64,000 bases of DNA from Timema cristinae (GCA_039000515.1 JBCFYV010001001.1:9507873-9571872); one strand, 5' to 3'. Numbered from the stretch's first letter, positions 1 to 10,559 are shown. A program made the numbers and translations. Notes: generated by a model from the letters alone, not told the origin.

Positions 1-318
1 ACGCTCACTGAAATCGTGGCCCTCAGAGTATCCTAGAGGAGAAATTAAAGGGAAGCCCTTAGTGGCTAATGATTAAAATAAGAAAATAAATATATAATAG
101 ACTAAGTTGTTTTTTTAAAGTGTGCGTGCGTGCATATTTCATGATACAATTTTGAGAAACGAATAAACTATGTTTTGCCAGTAAAATTTCAAAAGATATA
201 AATATTGAATATGATTGCTTATAAAGAATTGTTCGTAGGGTTTTATTAAGTAGATGAAATTACTGAATATGCATGAATATCTTCAGCCCACGGTGCAAGT
301 TTTGAGTTTAAAAACGTT
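1..318. other. AT-rich spacer, nothing recognised
   Basis: No tRNA-like boxes, terminal inverted repeats or protein-like reading frame were seen. Confidence 0.5.
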
Positions 319-585
319 TACCCGTTTTGGTGGTGGCGTGGTCTCTAACGCGCAACTCTCGTGATAGAATAGACTTCCAAATACTCGGAGAAGAGGGTTC
401 GATCCCGGTTGGGTGCACTGCTAATGGTTTCCTAAACGGTTTTCCACTCTCCTTCCACGTAAATGTGGGCGCACGTTCTCTAAATTAAACCCTCATAATC
501 CCCAAACCATTGGTGTAATTAGTGCATAGGCGTAAAACCCGAACGGTTAGTAAGATGCGGTGCTAAAAAACAAACAAAAAAACCG
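319..585 (+). mobile_element. SINE family B, full length, diverged
   Basis: A tRNA-like head (GGTGGCGTGGTCTCTAACGC, then B box GGTTCGATCCC) is followed by the family body (GGTTTTCCACTCTCCTTCCA, GTAATTAGTGCATAGG) and the conserved tail AAACCCGAACGGTTAGTAAG with ATGCGGTGCT, ending in a short A/C-rich run. Confidence 0.85.
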
Positions 586-589
586 TTGT

Positions 590-1250
590 ACCACACTGTC
601 TTAGACGGCGCGGGTGCAAAAAGGGGTTGTGGATGTTATTTGAAAGGGGTGAATGCAATTCATTAGTATTACATATGATTATTAGTAATACATAGAAATG
701 ATATCATCAAACATACTAATATATAACCGGCTTCGACAGCTATTAGCACAAAGTGATGGCTGGCTTCTAGAAGGAACGAGACTTGTCGTGTTTAAAAGGG
801 GCGCTGCAGATCGGTGTGGGAGACCCCAAACCACTACCCGCGCCCCACACCCCGTGAGATATAGAACCTCACTAGGACTCATTGTAGAATTATAAAGACC
901 CCTGGCGACTTCTCTACAGCTTCTTGAGTTTTCTCTTTTAGATTATTGGATACTTTTTATTGCTATCCGAATGCTTTCTTTGTAATGTCAGATAGATTTA
1001 CTATTTGTAACTCTTAATCATCGTTTGTCATCCTTTTTCATCAGATCTTACTGCCTGTGGGTGGACGAACTCACATGATTCTACAAGAAAGATTTATTTT
1101 CCTTTGGATACTTAAAAGTTCAATTTTTTTTAACATTATTACAGTTGCTAACTAATAACTTATGACAGCACAACTAGTAGCACACACACCCTCTATATTT
1201 ACTAAGCGGATAAGGTCACTAGCACATTGTTATACATTTATTAAATATCT
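590..1250. other. Spacer with a small GC-rich hairpin
   Basis: Mostly featureless. Near 813-856 GGTGTGGG and CCCACACC can pair across a C-rich loop. Two overlapping short ORFs on opposite strands lack any recognisable domain. Confidence 0.35.
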
Positions 1251-1251
1251 C

Positions 1252-1342
1252 CGTGAGCACTATCTGATATCGAACCTGGGTCCCATAGATTTGTGGTTGA
1301 GCAGTCAGACTACATAGTCACAGGGAAGAATTTACAAGTAGG
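1252..1342 (-). repeat. tRNA-like SINE head, degenerate
   Basis: On the minus strand a B-box-like AGGTTCGATATCAG follows an A-box-like TGACTATGTAGTCTGAC at tRNA spacing. No body sequence was recognised, so this is an old SINE head or a tRNA pseudogene. Confidence 0.4.
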
Positions 1343-1879
1343 ATTGGTCTTATTAATTGTGTGACTTGACTATCCGAGACCCGAGTTCAATACAAACCGT
1401 GTGCAGTTATAGTCTGTTTTCCCATTATTAGTTTCCAAAGCTCCTTTATATATATATAAAATATTGTTTGAAATGTTTGGAATAATTTGTATAAAGCATC
1501 ACTTCCCTTTGATTACAACTGTTAGATAAACTCTAGAGTTATTGTTAGATTTTTTATTTTTTCGATATTTTGACTTTATGGGACAACGAATAAACTCCTT
1601 TACTTTACCTACTTTAATGCTGTAACTTGGATTTGAACTAGAAAATCTCAGAGATGTAATAAGAACCTTTCGTTCTCTTGCTCACAGCAAATAGGCCTAC
1701 CTCAGGTTCGAATACCTAGTTAATCTATAAAACAATATCTTGAACAGTTCAATTACACAACTCACAAAGAGAACTACTTAGTGTTCTGACTAAGAGTCTA
1801 GATTCATGCCATATTTATTAAAATTACCAAATTCTCGGCATTCTATCATTACAATGGATACACAATGGTCGGTCTATAA
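1343..1879. other. AT-rich spacer
   Basis: Contains a possible isolated B box (GGTTCGAATACC near 1705) without a convincing A box. Nothing else recognised. Confidence 0.35.
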
Positions 1880-2100
1880 CACCCGCTTCGATGGCCGCAT
1901 CGTCTAGGCCTAAGGTCCACTTTCATAGTCAAATTTAGTACGCCTCAAGTGCGGCGCTGCACTAAATACATGACGACACCTACCTAAACTCGAATATAAT
2001 GGACTAGTGACACCATTAGACTCTTAGACGTCACTTTCACAATGGCGGGAAGATCGGAGTTTGAATCCCAATAAGATGTACTGAGAGTGTTTTTTTTTTA
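1880..2100 (+). mobile_element. SINE family B, broken head fragments
   Basis: 1880-1932 matches the start of the B head (ACCCGCTTCGATGGCCGCAT). 2018-2100 matches the rest of the head (CTTAGACGTCACTTTCACAA, GATCGGAGTTTGAATCCC). About 85 bases of unrelated sequence separate the two pieces, so this is a split or inserted-into copy. Confidence 0.6.
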
Positions 2101-2111
2101 CTAATTATTTG

Positions 2112-2408
2112 TTTGAGGTATTTAACATGCACTTTCTGAACCGAACAATTATATCAGCACACGAGAATTTGTGTGAACGAGTGCGAAAAGACCTACCAAT
2201 TTTTTCGGGGAAAGGTATTTTCACACACCTTGCAGTGTTCTTTTACATGCGACAATCGACATGGGACCAACGGCTTTACTTCCACTCCGAAGGAAAATTG
2301 TGCTACGTGTTTTTATCATTAAAAAAATAAATACACCGGCTCCAGTTGGGTTTGAACCCATGGACGACGGGTCATGAGGCTTTCACTTTACTCCAAGACC
2401 ACCGAGGT
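2112..2408 (-). mobile_element. SINE family D, long body
   Basis: The tRNA-like head lies at the right end and is read on the minus strand (B box GGGTTCAAACCC). The body contains ATGTAAAAGAACACTGCAAG and AATTGGTAGGTCTTTTCGC and ends toward GAAAGTGCATGTTAAATACC. The same body occurs near 22.2 kb and as fragments at 31.8 and 60.2 kb. The GTAAAAGAAC-type core resembles conserved SINE bodies seen in many invertebrates, from memory. The 73-codon ORF inside is incidental. Confidence 0.65.
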
Positions 2409-2530
2409 CGACTTGATTTTTTGTAAATGATTTCCACTTTTGCTCTAAATTCAACCTTCTTCATTCTAACTCATTTGCGTAATTAGTAATTATACGTGTA
2501 GCACGGACGGTTAGTAAGGTGATAAAACAA
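2409..2530 (+). mobile_element. SINE family B, 3' fragment
   Basis: Only the body end (CTAAATTCAACCTTCTTCAT, GCGTAATTAGTAATTATACG) and a mutated tail (ACGGTTAGTAAGG) remain, directly abutting the head of a family D SINE on the other strand. Confidence 0.6.
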
Positions 2531-2535
2531 TATGT

Positions 2536-3380
2536 TAGTCTTTCTATTACAATAAAGGTATTTTAACAAGCTGATGAATTTCATTCTAATATAGACTAAT
2601 TATGATGTAATCTCAAACAAGTAAAAACACATTTCCTCGTGACATGTTTTTAGTTGAAATGTCTATACTCAGTCGTACTTCGTAACTCGTTTAAACATTC
2701 GTAAAAAGAAACACCGCGGCAATGTTTGTGTCTACATTTGTATGAGAATAGCATTTGTTTGTTTAGATCCATCCCCACACCACCTACAAAGTAGAGAAGT
2801 TTAACCTCCGTCGTGTTGAGGCAGTCCCTAGCAGTTGTACGCTACAGTCGTACTATTTCATTCATCCCGCCTTCTCTCAACCCCCTTTATCCCATTCCCA
2901 TTCCCTCTTTTGGGTTTCTGATTCAACTCTCTGTGTGTGTGTGGTAAACTTTCATTCTTCCCTTCTACTCCCCTCTTACTCTCCCCCCCGTCCCCTTTCT
3001 ACCCTTGGAAACATTCAAACAGTCGGGGAGCTTGGGAAACACATTCCCAACTAAATTCCCTTCTCCCTTTCTCGGGTTTGTTCCATTCAGCATCCCTGGA
3101 TATATATCTCTGTCTCTGTCACATTCCCATTGCTTGTCTCCTTCTCCCTTACTTCCAGGATTTATCTGTCTCTAATTCCCCTCCAACCCTTACTCACGCC
3201 AGACACAAGTCCCTCTTTCTTTCTTTCTTTCTCCTTTTTTTTTCGACAACAGGTGTTTCTCCAGAGATAGATAAATGAAAATCTTTCCCTCTTACTGTAT
3301 TCTCCCCTTTCATTTCTTCATTTCCTTTTATCACTTCCTTTTCCCCCTTGGAGTAGACAGACAAAACTTTCAGCTCTAAC
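2536..3380. other. Pyrimidine-rich spacer
   Basis: From about 2860 the plus strand becomes strongly C/T-rich with runs of CCCC, TTTC and CTCT. The 113-codon ORF at 2937-3278 follows this low-complexity bias and has no domain I recognise. Confidence 0.45.
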
Positions 3381-3798
3381 TCCTTAAATCGGAAATATTT
3401 TTCTTCCTCTTTTGTCTAAGTAAAAAAAAAAAGCACATCTCCCTACTTCTCCGACCTCCCCTGTAAAGATTTTTGTCGGTTTGTCCTGGTGTCTTTTTTT
3501 TTTATATGTGTCGTCAACAGTTGTTAGTTGGATCTTTTTTTTTATTATTTCTGTTTTCGTTCTCTCACTTCGTTTTCGCAATATAGGAAAGAAAGAAAGA
3601 AAAAAAGGGAGGAAAAAAAAAGGGGATTTGTTTTTCTGGGCTGTAACTGTGTGTGTGTGTATTTTGTGAATGGGGAAATGTGTCTGTCTGAGTTGGAACT
3701 GTATAAATGGGACTGTTCTGCGCACTGTTAGAGAGAGATGGAGAATGGGAGAGAGGGAATGAATAGGTAATGGAAACAGAACGCTCGGGTGAAATTCT

Positions 3799-3993
3799 GT
3801 GTGTGTGTTATGTGCAGTTCCATTACGAGTCCGACTGTGGAAGCGGTCGGTGGTGGATCTGTTGCCATGCCGGCTGCATGCGCCGCCAGGCGAAATATCG
3901 ACGCTACGTAGGGGTGGATGGCTGTCAGAGGGCAAGGCGTCGTTTGCCGATATCAGCGTCGGTAGCTTATCGAAGGACTTACAGATGCTATAA
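3799..3993 (+). CDS. Possible exon or short coding remnant, unknown
   Basis: A GC-richer island (about 3830-3990) stands out from the AT-rich surroundings. It follows a plausible splice acceptor (GTGTGTGTTATGTGCAG, ending near 3817). The frame that ends at TAA at 3993 gives a protein-like C-terminus (WLSEGKASFADISVGSLSKD) after a proline/arginine segment; a second frame gives GGGSVAMPAACAARRNIDAT. A one-base frame break would join the two, so it may be a decayed exon. I do not recognise a family. The opposite-strand 183-codon ORF is low-complexity beyond this island. It could equally be a CpG-like promoter patch. Confidence 0.2.
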   Translation: MCVLCAVPLRVRLWKRSVVDLLPCRLHAPPGEISTLRRGGWLSEGKASFADISVGSLSKDLQML

Positions 3994-4169
3994 ACAACAT
4001 TTTTACGGATTTTATTGGCTAGGAAAAAAAGTATTTATTAGTAGAGCTATTAAACCTAGAAGATTTTTAGTTTACTTGTCAAAAATATTAAACGTTAGTG
4101 TTTTTTTTCTCCCGCCTCATCCTACTAACCGTCCGGGCTGTATGCATTTTAATTAAGCTAGTAGTTTAA

Positions 4170-4355
4170 GGAATAGGAAGATAAATTGTAGAGGAGATAT
4201 TCTGACATTTACGTGAAGAGAGAATGGAAAAACAAAACAAAAAACCTCTCACTGTACTCGCCCGGGATTCGAGGCCAAACCTACACGTCACTGACCAACC
4301 CGACCTGACGAGGTTGATACTTTAGTCGGCATGCACACCTATGCGAGCTGTTAAT
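4170..4355 (-). mobile_element. SINE family C, 3'-truncated
   Basis: Minus-strand copy. The plus strand reads GAGAGAATGGAAAAACAAAA, then CCGGGATTCGAGGCCAAACC and GACCTGACGAGGTTGATAC, matching the C head seen at 6.7 and 41.4 kb. The shared tail is missing. Confidence 0.5.
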
Positions 4356-4595
4356 TTAATTTCAAGCCAATGCGCTTTAGTTTCTCTGAGTATCGAAAGT
4401 AATTGATTAAGTAGCTCTTACCGCGGATAAGTTGAGTTGGCAGAACTGTAATAAGATCTACACATGCTTATTCATGGATTTATTTCAACTTACAAACCAA
4501 GTTTCGGTGTTAAAACTGAAAGAGATGACTTTCCGAGTAATGTGACGTACATGATCTCTTGATCCCCAATTATGTCACTTGAAGATACTTCTTTT

Positions 4596-4855
4596 CCCGC
4601 TTCGGTGCTTGCATGGTCTAAGGCGTCAGTATCGCAATAGACTTGACTGCCGATGACAGGGAGATCGGAGTTTGAATTACAGTCTGTTGTATTGAGGGTG
4701 GTTTTTCTTAAATGCTTTTCCACGCTCCCACTACAAAAATTCAGGTACACTTAATCTAAATTCAACCTAACTCACTCTAACATACTAGCGTAATTAATAC
4801 ATATTTTGTACAACCCGAACGGTTAGTCAGACGCGGTGCAAAAACAAACAAACAA
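4596..4855 (+). mobile_element. SINE family B, full length
   Basis: Head CCCGCTTCGGTGCTTGCATG and GTCTAAGGCGTCAGTATCGC, degraded B box GGAGTTTGAATTAC, body TTTTCCACGCTCCCACTACA, tail CAACCCGAACGGTTAGTCAG with ACGCGGTGC, then an AAAC-rich run. Confidence 0.85.
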
Positions 4856-4859
4856 CCCC

Positions 4860-6120
4860 TTCAAAGAGGCTTATATTCTTCGCAGATAAATTCTGGTGCA
4901 TAAGTCTCTATTTGAAATAAGCCTTTCTAATTTAATTTCTTTAGTTCGTACAGTCACTAATGTAGGTAATTGTAGGTCACTAACGATCATTACCGACACA
5001 ATTATGTATTAAAAGTAGGACTACATACAACAAATTTGTTCGCTTAAAGAGGTTCCATAGAACTGCGTTTTTAAATATAAATCAGAATATGAAATGAATA
5101 CAATAATTTTAATATTCTTATTTATTCTATAAATAATAATTTCAGCATATTGAGATTTCAAAACAAGGTTTGGATCATACGACTTTGAATACTTGAAAAT
5201 AAAATAAAAATAAAAGAATGTTCTATCAAGCTACCTCAGCAATAATAAAAAATAATGAGCCTTGTAGAAAACTTGTTTCAGTTTCATGAATACAATTTAT
5301 GACTGATCAATTCTGAGAAGCCTTCTGCTTAAGAAAAATGTCCATTCGTCGATTTCTTACTGACGAACAACTTGAAAAATTCAACGCCATTATTTTAAGT
5401 TTTTTTTTCCTTTCAATTTTGTTCCTCTTCTTAAGCCCTAAGGCGATCGCATTTTATTTTGTTATGTATGATTATTTCAATTCTTCTCATCCGACATTTA
5501 TTTTTGTGGCATGGCACATGTTCGCCAAAGAATATTGATTGAAAGTAATGATAAAACTAAACTTTTGAAATCTAATTTGTCTTACAAGTTTCATTGTTTA
5601 TTTTTATCTGCCTGAAGATATTTAAACCTACGCATAAACAGTAAAATTACTTTATGTTGGACCAGTCTCTAATTGGTGATATTTATTTAAGTCTTTGTAA
5701 AAGTTAAAGTAAATTCCACCCCCCCCCCGCCCCCTTTCCCCACATTTTCTCTTGCGATTCCAAACATTTATGCATTATAATTTTTTTTTAACAAAAATAA
5801 AATACAAATTAATCACTTTGATAAAAATCTATATTTTATGTCTAGTTTTAAAAATAAATAAATGATCAACTTTAAATAAACATCGAGGGAGGATTTGGAA
5901 ATAATTATAGCAAAATGTTTGTTGTGCAATTGAAACTTTCGTTATTTTTTCCCCCTTTTCTGTTCCGTTTCATTGGATGGTTTGTAACATTTAACCATAA
6001 AAAAAAGTGCAGTAAATGTTTAAAAAAACAACTAACGATGTTCAGGTCGAATATGATCGCAAATTACTTAAAAGTTATTATTATTCGTTTAAAATCTAAA
6101 ATAAGAAACAAGAACTAATC
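4860..6120. other. AT-rich spacer
   Basis: No recognisable repeat or coding segment. Homopolymer C (near 5720) and A/T runs are present. ORFs at 5338-5538 and 5915-6118 are hydrophobic or low-complexity by base bias. Confidence 0.45.
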
Positions 6121-6157
6121 TTACACACACACACATATATATATATAATCCTTCACC

Positions 6158-6415
6158 AGCCTCTTTAGTATAGTGTTCAGAGTTCCTGGCTACAGATCCA
6201 GAGGTGTTGGGTTCGATCACCAATGCTTCCAGACTTTTCTGTGAATCAGTGGGTCAACTCAACCGCGTGAGGACAAATTAGGAACTACTTGAATAAAGAA
6301 ACTAGCAGCTCCGGTTTAGAAAACTAAGATTAACGGTGGGAAAGTCCATTGTGTCGTACACATGATAGCCCTCAAGCCGCAAAAGTTGGCACTATCTCTA
6401 CCAACAGATGGCGGG
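6158..6415 (+). mobile_element. SINE family F
   Basis: tRNA-like head with A box TTAGTATAGTGTTC and B box GGGTTCGATCACC. Body: CTTCCAGACTTTTCTGTGAA, CAGTGG, CTCCGGTTTAGAAAACTAAG and AAAGTTGGCACTATCTCTAC. A second copy lies at 8990-9215. It lacks the tail shared by families A-C. Confidence 0.7.
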
Positions 6416-6558
6416 CGGTATGTCTCGGTTGCTGGATCATGCCATGGAGAGTTTTTTTATGTGACAGTAATTTTTTTATTGCAGGATATCATGCTGTCAA
6501 CACCCCTCCAACATTTCAAAATACTAGTCGCTCCCAATTGTTTTTCCATGCACCGCGT

Positions 6559-6797
6559 CTTGCTACCCGTCTGGGATCCTCAGATATTTACACTAATATG
6601 GTAGGAATGCGGTAGGTAGAGCTTAGAAGAAATGAACCTTCATCTGCGTGGATGGAAAGTGGGAAGCCCTTTAGGGGGAAAAAAAACATATAATATTTTT
6701 GGCCAGATTTTGAACCCCGACTTCTCCTGTTACCAGAAAACCAGACAAGATGAGTCTAATGCCTACAATCACGTGCCCACCGGTGTGGTTACCTTGT
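6559..6797 (-). mobile_element. SINE family C, full length
   Basis: The plus strand begins with the reversed tail (GCACCGCGTCTTGCTACCCG) and ends with the reversed head (CCAGACAAGATGAGTCTAAT, CACGTGCCCACCGGTGTGG). The body GTGGATGGAAAGTGGGAAGC is shared with family B. Confidence 0.7.
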
Positions 6798-6904
6798 TTT
6801 TGGGTGTTTAGCTCATGTAAAGGTGCCCTAATACATCTTTCATTGGCTATCAATGATTAAACACGCATCTGTAGGTACGTTTAGTCTGGTTAATTTGTGA
6901 CAGA

Positions 6905-7085
6905 AAATTTGGGGATCGAATTCCGAACGGGTGCACTATGGGCGGTTTTTCCTTAAATGGTTTACAATTCTACCCCCTTAGGTACATTTTCTCGAAATTC
7001 TACTTTCCTCATTCCTACTTCATTAGTGTTAATAATATAAGTGCGAATAGACCGAACGGGTAGTAAGACATGGGTAGAAAAACCA
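6905..7085 (+). mobile_element. SINE family B, 5'-truncated
   Basis: Starts inside the head at a B-box remnant (GGGATCGAATTCCGAACGGG), continues through GGTTTTTCCTTAAATGG, and ends with the tail GACCGAACGGGTAGTAAGAC. Confidence 0.7.
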
Positions 7086-7185
7086 TTGAAAGTAGGATTA
7101 CGTACAAAATCTAGTAGCGAATACATGCAGTCCAAGTTTATTGCACGCCTAGGTCCATTTGTTCTAATCCTTCAGTCACAGCCTA

Positions 7186-7376
7186 TAGTCCGATTATCAT
7201 AGGAAGAATTTTGTTGTTGTAACTATTGACTTTTTTTTTTGTGACTAGCATTGACAACATTTTATTATAATACTAATACTATTACTATCTATTGATAATA
7301 ACACCTGACGAATGTATGAATACGCGAAAGTAAATACGGTAATTTTTATATCTGTTATAAAATGAAAACTGGACTT
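7186..7376 (-). mobile_element. MITE M2 (Tc1/mariner-type ends)
   Basis: Inverted ends AGTCCGATTATCATAGGAAG and, from the other side, AGTCCAGTTTTCATTTTATA. It is flanked by TA and contains the internal GAATACGCGAAAGTAAATAC block of this family read in reverse. Best complete relative: 17352-17575. Confidence 0.6.
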
Positions 7377-7625
7377 TACAAATCACTAGATCTACTTTCA
7401 TTAATTAAATCATTAATGGTAGTGAAATATGAATACAAATAAAGACCTCTGTCGCAGATGTCAAAATTAAACCATCTGTCAAAAGCCTCCTGACTTAAAA
7501 ATAGAATGAAAAAAGGGCTATTATATCTAGTGGTTTTTAGAATTGTTACACAAATTCTGAAGCAATAATTCAGCACCTCTGCGTTCGATTCGTTTATTTA
7601 ACTCTGGGGATAATGTTTTTGTTTG

Positions 7626-8083
7626 TCACCGCGTATTAATAACTGTTATACTAATGGGTAGGGATGAGTAAGAAAGCATATTTAGAGATATTCTAACCAC
7701 AATTGCATGGAATGAGAGTGGGAAATCATTTAGGAAAAACCACCCTCAGTAGACCCAACCGGGATTCAAACCCCAATCTCCCCGTTAACATCATTCCAGG
7801 GTGACCTGGTGGTCTAGGGGTACGGTGTCAGACTTCTATGCTGGCGGCCGGGGTTCGATCCTCGGTCCCGGCACAGATTTATCTGATTTCCAAACCCTTC
7901 CTACACCTCTAACAAGACATCTTGTGAATGTGGGGAATGCCAGGTCACCACCGTGGTTCGGATTCCACGTTAAACTGTAGGTCCTTCATTTCATCTCACA
8001 ATCACCCTACCATTACACATTAGCGTAAGTGCGTATAACCCGAACGGATAGTAAGACGCGGTGCTTAATAATAAATAATAATA

Positions 8084-8120
<37 letters not shown>

Positions 8121-8182
8121 TTATTCCAGTTAACACGAAAGTGACGTCTTAGACCATTCGGTCACTGAAGCGAATCTGTCAC
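7626..8182 (-). mobile_element. SINE family B split by a family A SINE
   Basis: Two halves, 7626-7799 and 8117-8182. The left half has the body and B box (GGGATTCAAACCCCAATCTC). The right half has the head (GTGACGTCTTAGACCATTCG). Family A occupies 7800-8116, so this B copy is the older one. Confidence 0.8.
7800..8116 (+). mobile_element. SINE family A, full length, with target-site duplication
   Basis: Intact A box (TGGTCTAGGGGTA) and B box (GGGTTCGATCC). The body includes GGCACAGATTTATCTGATTT and the short-subfamily junction GACAAGACATCTTGTGAATG. Tail ATAACCCGAACGGATAGTAAG with ACGCGGTGCT, then (AAT)n. A 13-bp duplication flanks it (AACATCATTCCAG at 7787, AACATTATTCCAG at 8117). Confidence 0.93.
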
Positions 8183-8195
8183 TTTCAACAGATAA

Positions 8196-8305
8196 AATTA
8201 ATAACTATGAAATAACATTGATAATAAAGTTAAATGTTATCAACGTTGACTGGAAAAATAAAAATTTGTATTTTCTAAACGTTCCTTTCTACCAGAAAGG
8301 AAAAT
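8196..8305 (+). mobile_element. MITE M2 fragment, right half
   Basis: GTTAAATGTTATCAACGTTG and AAATTTGTATTTTCTAAACG match the 3' half of the 17.4 kb copy. The outer terminus is diverged. Confidence 0.4.
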
Positions 8306-8461
8306 CCTGTCAGTACGAGTTGAACCGCTTTTGCCGGTCTATGTTCACCTCTACTCTCGGTCGAGGCGGTCTCGCTCGCCGTCAAACTTCTGCGCTCTTC
8401 CCCCGTCGCAATTCGACGGCAACACTGCGCCTCACATATTTCGTAAAGGGGCGCCTAATAG

Positions 8462-8832
8462 GGTTGTGGTATCGAAAGAAAAGGTTCGACACTGTACTCA
8501 TTAAAAGTATCGGAAGAAAAATATCGATACCATACTAGTATCGAAAGAAAAGTATCAAAACTCACATAAGCTCGTCTGTTTCATCTGCTTTGTTATGCAG
8601 AAAATAAGTGAGAATCGAGAGTGTCATTTATTGTTCCTCCACAGTCCACCCTTCTAATCATTTAATCTCAGCATGAGGGAAGATAACAAAAAAGTGGTTT
8701 CTTTCGATACCGATCCATATCGGATTGTGAGTCAAGTCAGTTAAAGTATTGGAAAAAAACTATCGAATAAAAAAAATACAAGTATCGAAAGGAAAATATC
8801 GATATTAGTAAAGTATCGATACTTTATTCACA
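8462..8832. repeat. Cluster of TATCGA repeats with three exact TATCGATA sites
   Basis: Repeated GTATCGAAAGAAAAGTATC-like units in both orientations. Exact TATCGATA occurs at 8522, 8797 and 8814. TATCGATA is the DREF binding element in Drosophila (established). Sub-terminal repeats of this kind also occur in hAT-type transposons (from memory). Neither role is shown here. Confidence 0.6.
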
Positions 8833-8989
8833 TCGCTAGCGCTTACTACGTTTGATGTGAACTTGTGAACTATTTACTAGCTTAGAAGTGAAGTTTCACT
8901 AACACAGTGAGATTCTGGTAGGAAAACCATTCCTCGGAAATAAAAACCTTGATAAAACTTTACTTTATTATTAATATTATTTCGTAGGT

Positions 8990-9215
8990 GACTGCATCTG
9001 TTGTATATTGATCAGAGTTTCTCCCTGTAGATCCAGAGGTCCCAGGTTTGATACCCGGCGCTTCCAGATTTTTCTGTGAACCAGTGGCTCCGGTCTAGAA
9101 AATTGAAATTAACGGCTAAAGGATTCGTTGTGCTGTCCATATGACACCCTCTATCCGTAGAGGTTGGCACTATATTCGCCAACAGGTGACGGGCGTTAGA
9201 TCGTTATGACTCAAT
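8990..9215 (+). mobile_element. SINE family F, second copy
   Basis: Degraded A box (TGTTGTATATTGATCAG), B box AGGTTTGATACCCGGC, body CTTCCAGATTTTTCTGTGAA, CAGTGGCTCCGGTCTAGAAA and GAGGTTGGCACTATATTCGC, matching the 6.2 kb copy. Confidence 0.65.
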
Positions 9216-9284
9216 TGCGGGTTAACACCATTAAGTTTTTATCTTATTATTAATATTAATAGTACTAGTATTATTATTTCAAAA

Positions 9285-9396
9285 GTATTATTATTATCAT
9301 CTATCAAATGTGACATGACTTGTATAAATCTATGAAAATTGTTCAAGTAGCTTTTATAACGTTCAACAAAAGTTTATTCCTATCTAAATAGGACTT
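9285..9396 (-). mobile_element. MITE M2 fragment
   Basis: TGTGACATGACTTGTATAAA and the terminus CCTATCTAAATAGGACTTTA resemble the end of family M2 read in reverse. The other end is not recognisable. Confidence 0.35.
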
Positions 9397-9411
9397 TATT
9401 TCTTCATCTAT

Positions 9412-9413
9412 TA

Positions 9414-9457
<44 letters not shown>

Positions 9458-9590
9458 GCACTGCGTCTTACTACACGTTCGGGTTATTTGCACTTACGCT
9501 AATGTGTAATGGTAGGATGATTGTGAGATGAAATGGAGGACCTACAGTTTAACATGGAATCCGAACCACGGTGATTAATACAAATCTTGT
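9412..9590 (-). mobile_element. SINE family A, truncated with internal deletion
   Basis: Starts with (TTA)n and the reversed tail (AGCACTGCGTCTTACTACAC), runs to CCGAACCACGGTG, then jumps to ATTAATACAAATCTTGT. About 30 bases of the family body and the whole head are missing. Confidence 0.75.
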
Positions 9591-9599
9591 TTCTCCATC

Positions 9600-10150
9600 A
9601 AAGTTCTGACCTAGTTCGGTTCCGTGCAGTTTTTTAATCTTAAAGAATAAGCTATTTGATTTTGAAGTATCACTTAGCGGACTGATATGAACTTTTTTTT
9701 TACCAGTTAGTGATTCGTAGATTAGTAAGTCACTTAGTAGATTTTTGGAAAAATAAATATTTCTATAATAAGTTATATCTTATATATTTCTATGATAAAG
9801 TGATCGCCGTACTATAGGCGGGACTTAAACCTATTCATGTGGATGTGGCGAGCCTTAGGAGCTCATCTCACACCCGGTTAACCGTGAAACTATATACAGG
9901 ATTACGCTCGAACCAGAAAACGTATCTTAATGTGGTTTTCTGCACTCTTCAATTGATCTAGAGGTTATTGAGATCAGTGAAATAGTTTTATATTTTTAAA
10001 ATTATTAATTTTTAATTTTGTTATATATTTCAAAAATATAGTAAAACATTGGTCTCAGTTCCCCTGTTTTTTTAAGAAGATACAGAAAACTGCCCCACGA
10101 GATGATATCTAGTATCTACCTAAATTTTGTCTTTATCTCTGAGGTGAAAC
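9600..10150. other. AT-rich spacer with one tRNA-like head
   Basis: At about 9800-9900 (minus) a tRNA-like pair is visible (A-box-like ACGGTTAACCGGG, B-box-like GGTTTAAGTCCC), probably an old SINE head. The rest is unremarkable. Confidence 0.35.
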
Positions 10151-10153
10151 TGA

Positions 10154-10554
10154 CACTTAAGGTGTAGTGCTAGTGAGCGCGAGTTTAGTGCATTAATTTT
10201 GAAATTTTTATAGAACAAACGTTTTTTGGCCAAAACAAATCAAATATTTCTTCTATAGAATCATAGAGTTTAGTTTTATGCACATGCTAATCTCAACAGT
10301 TGTTGAATATCTGTCATGAGCATGTAAGCATTTGGTGACAAGCTTTTTAAATAACGAGAAAAGTTTGTCACCAAATGCCGCCATGCTCATGACAGATATT
10401 CAACAACTGTTGAGATTAGCATGTGCATAAAACTAAACTCTATGATTCTATAGAAGAAATATTTGATTTATTTTGGCCAAAAAATGTTTGTGCTATAAAA
10501 CGGCAAAATTAATTCACTAAACTCGCGCTCACTAGCACTCCACCTTAAGGTGGA
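10154..10554. mobile_element. Near-perfect palindromic foldback element M1
   Basis: Two arms of about 180-190 bp pair almost perfectly around a loop of a few tens of bases. Left-arm landmarks: GTGCTAGTGAGCGCGAGTTT, ATGCACATGCTAATCTCAAC, TGAATATCTGTCATGAGCAT. The right arm carries their reverse complements down to CTCGCGCTCACTAGCAC and CCACCTTAAGG. There is no open reading frame. A transcript would fold into one long hairpin. A relative follows directly (10560-10850) and another lies at 50.7 kb. Confidence 0.9.
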
Positions 10555-10559
10555 AGTGT

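Noticed and set aside
2937..3278. 113-codon ORF rich in S, P, F and L
   Set aside because: It follows the C/T bias of the plus strand and shows no protein-like pattern.
3384..3935. 183-codon minus-strand ORF
   Set aside because: Most of it is translated T/A/G homopolymer and GT-repeat sequence, with no domain; its length is a by-product of low complexity.
7800..8116. Genuine tRNA gene at the SINE head
   Set aside because: The same head recurs several times with a fixed body, tail and target duplications, so it is a SINE promoter.
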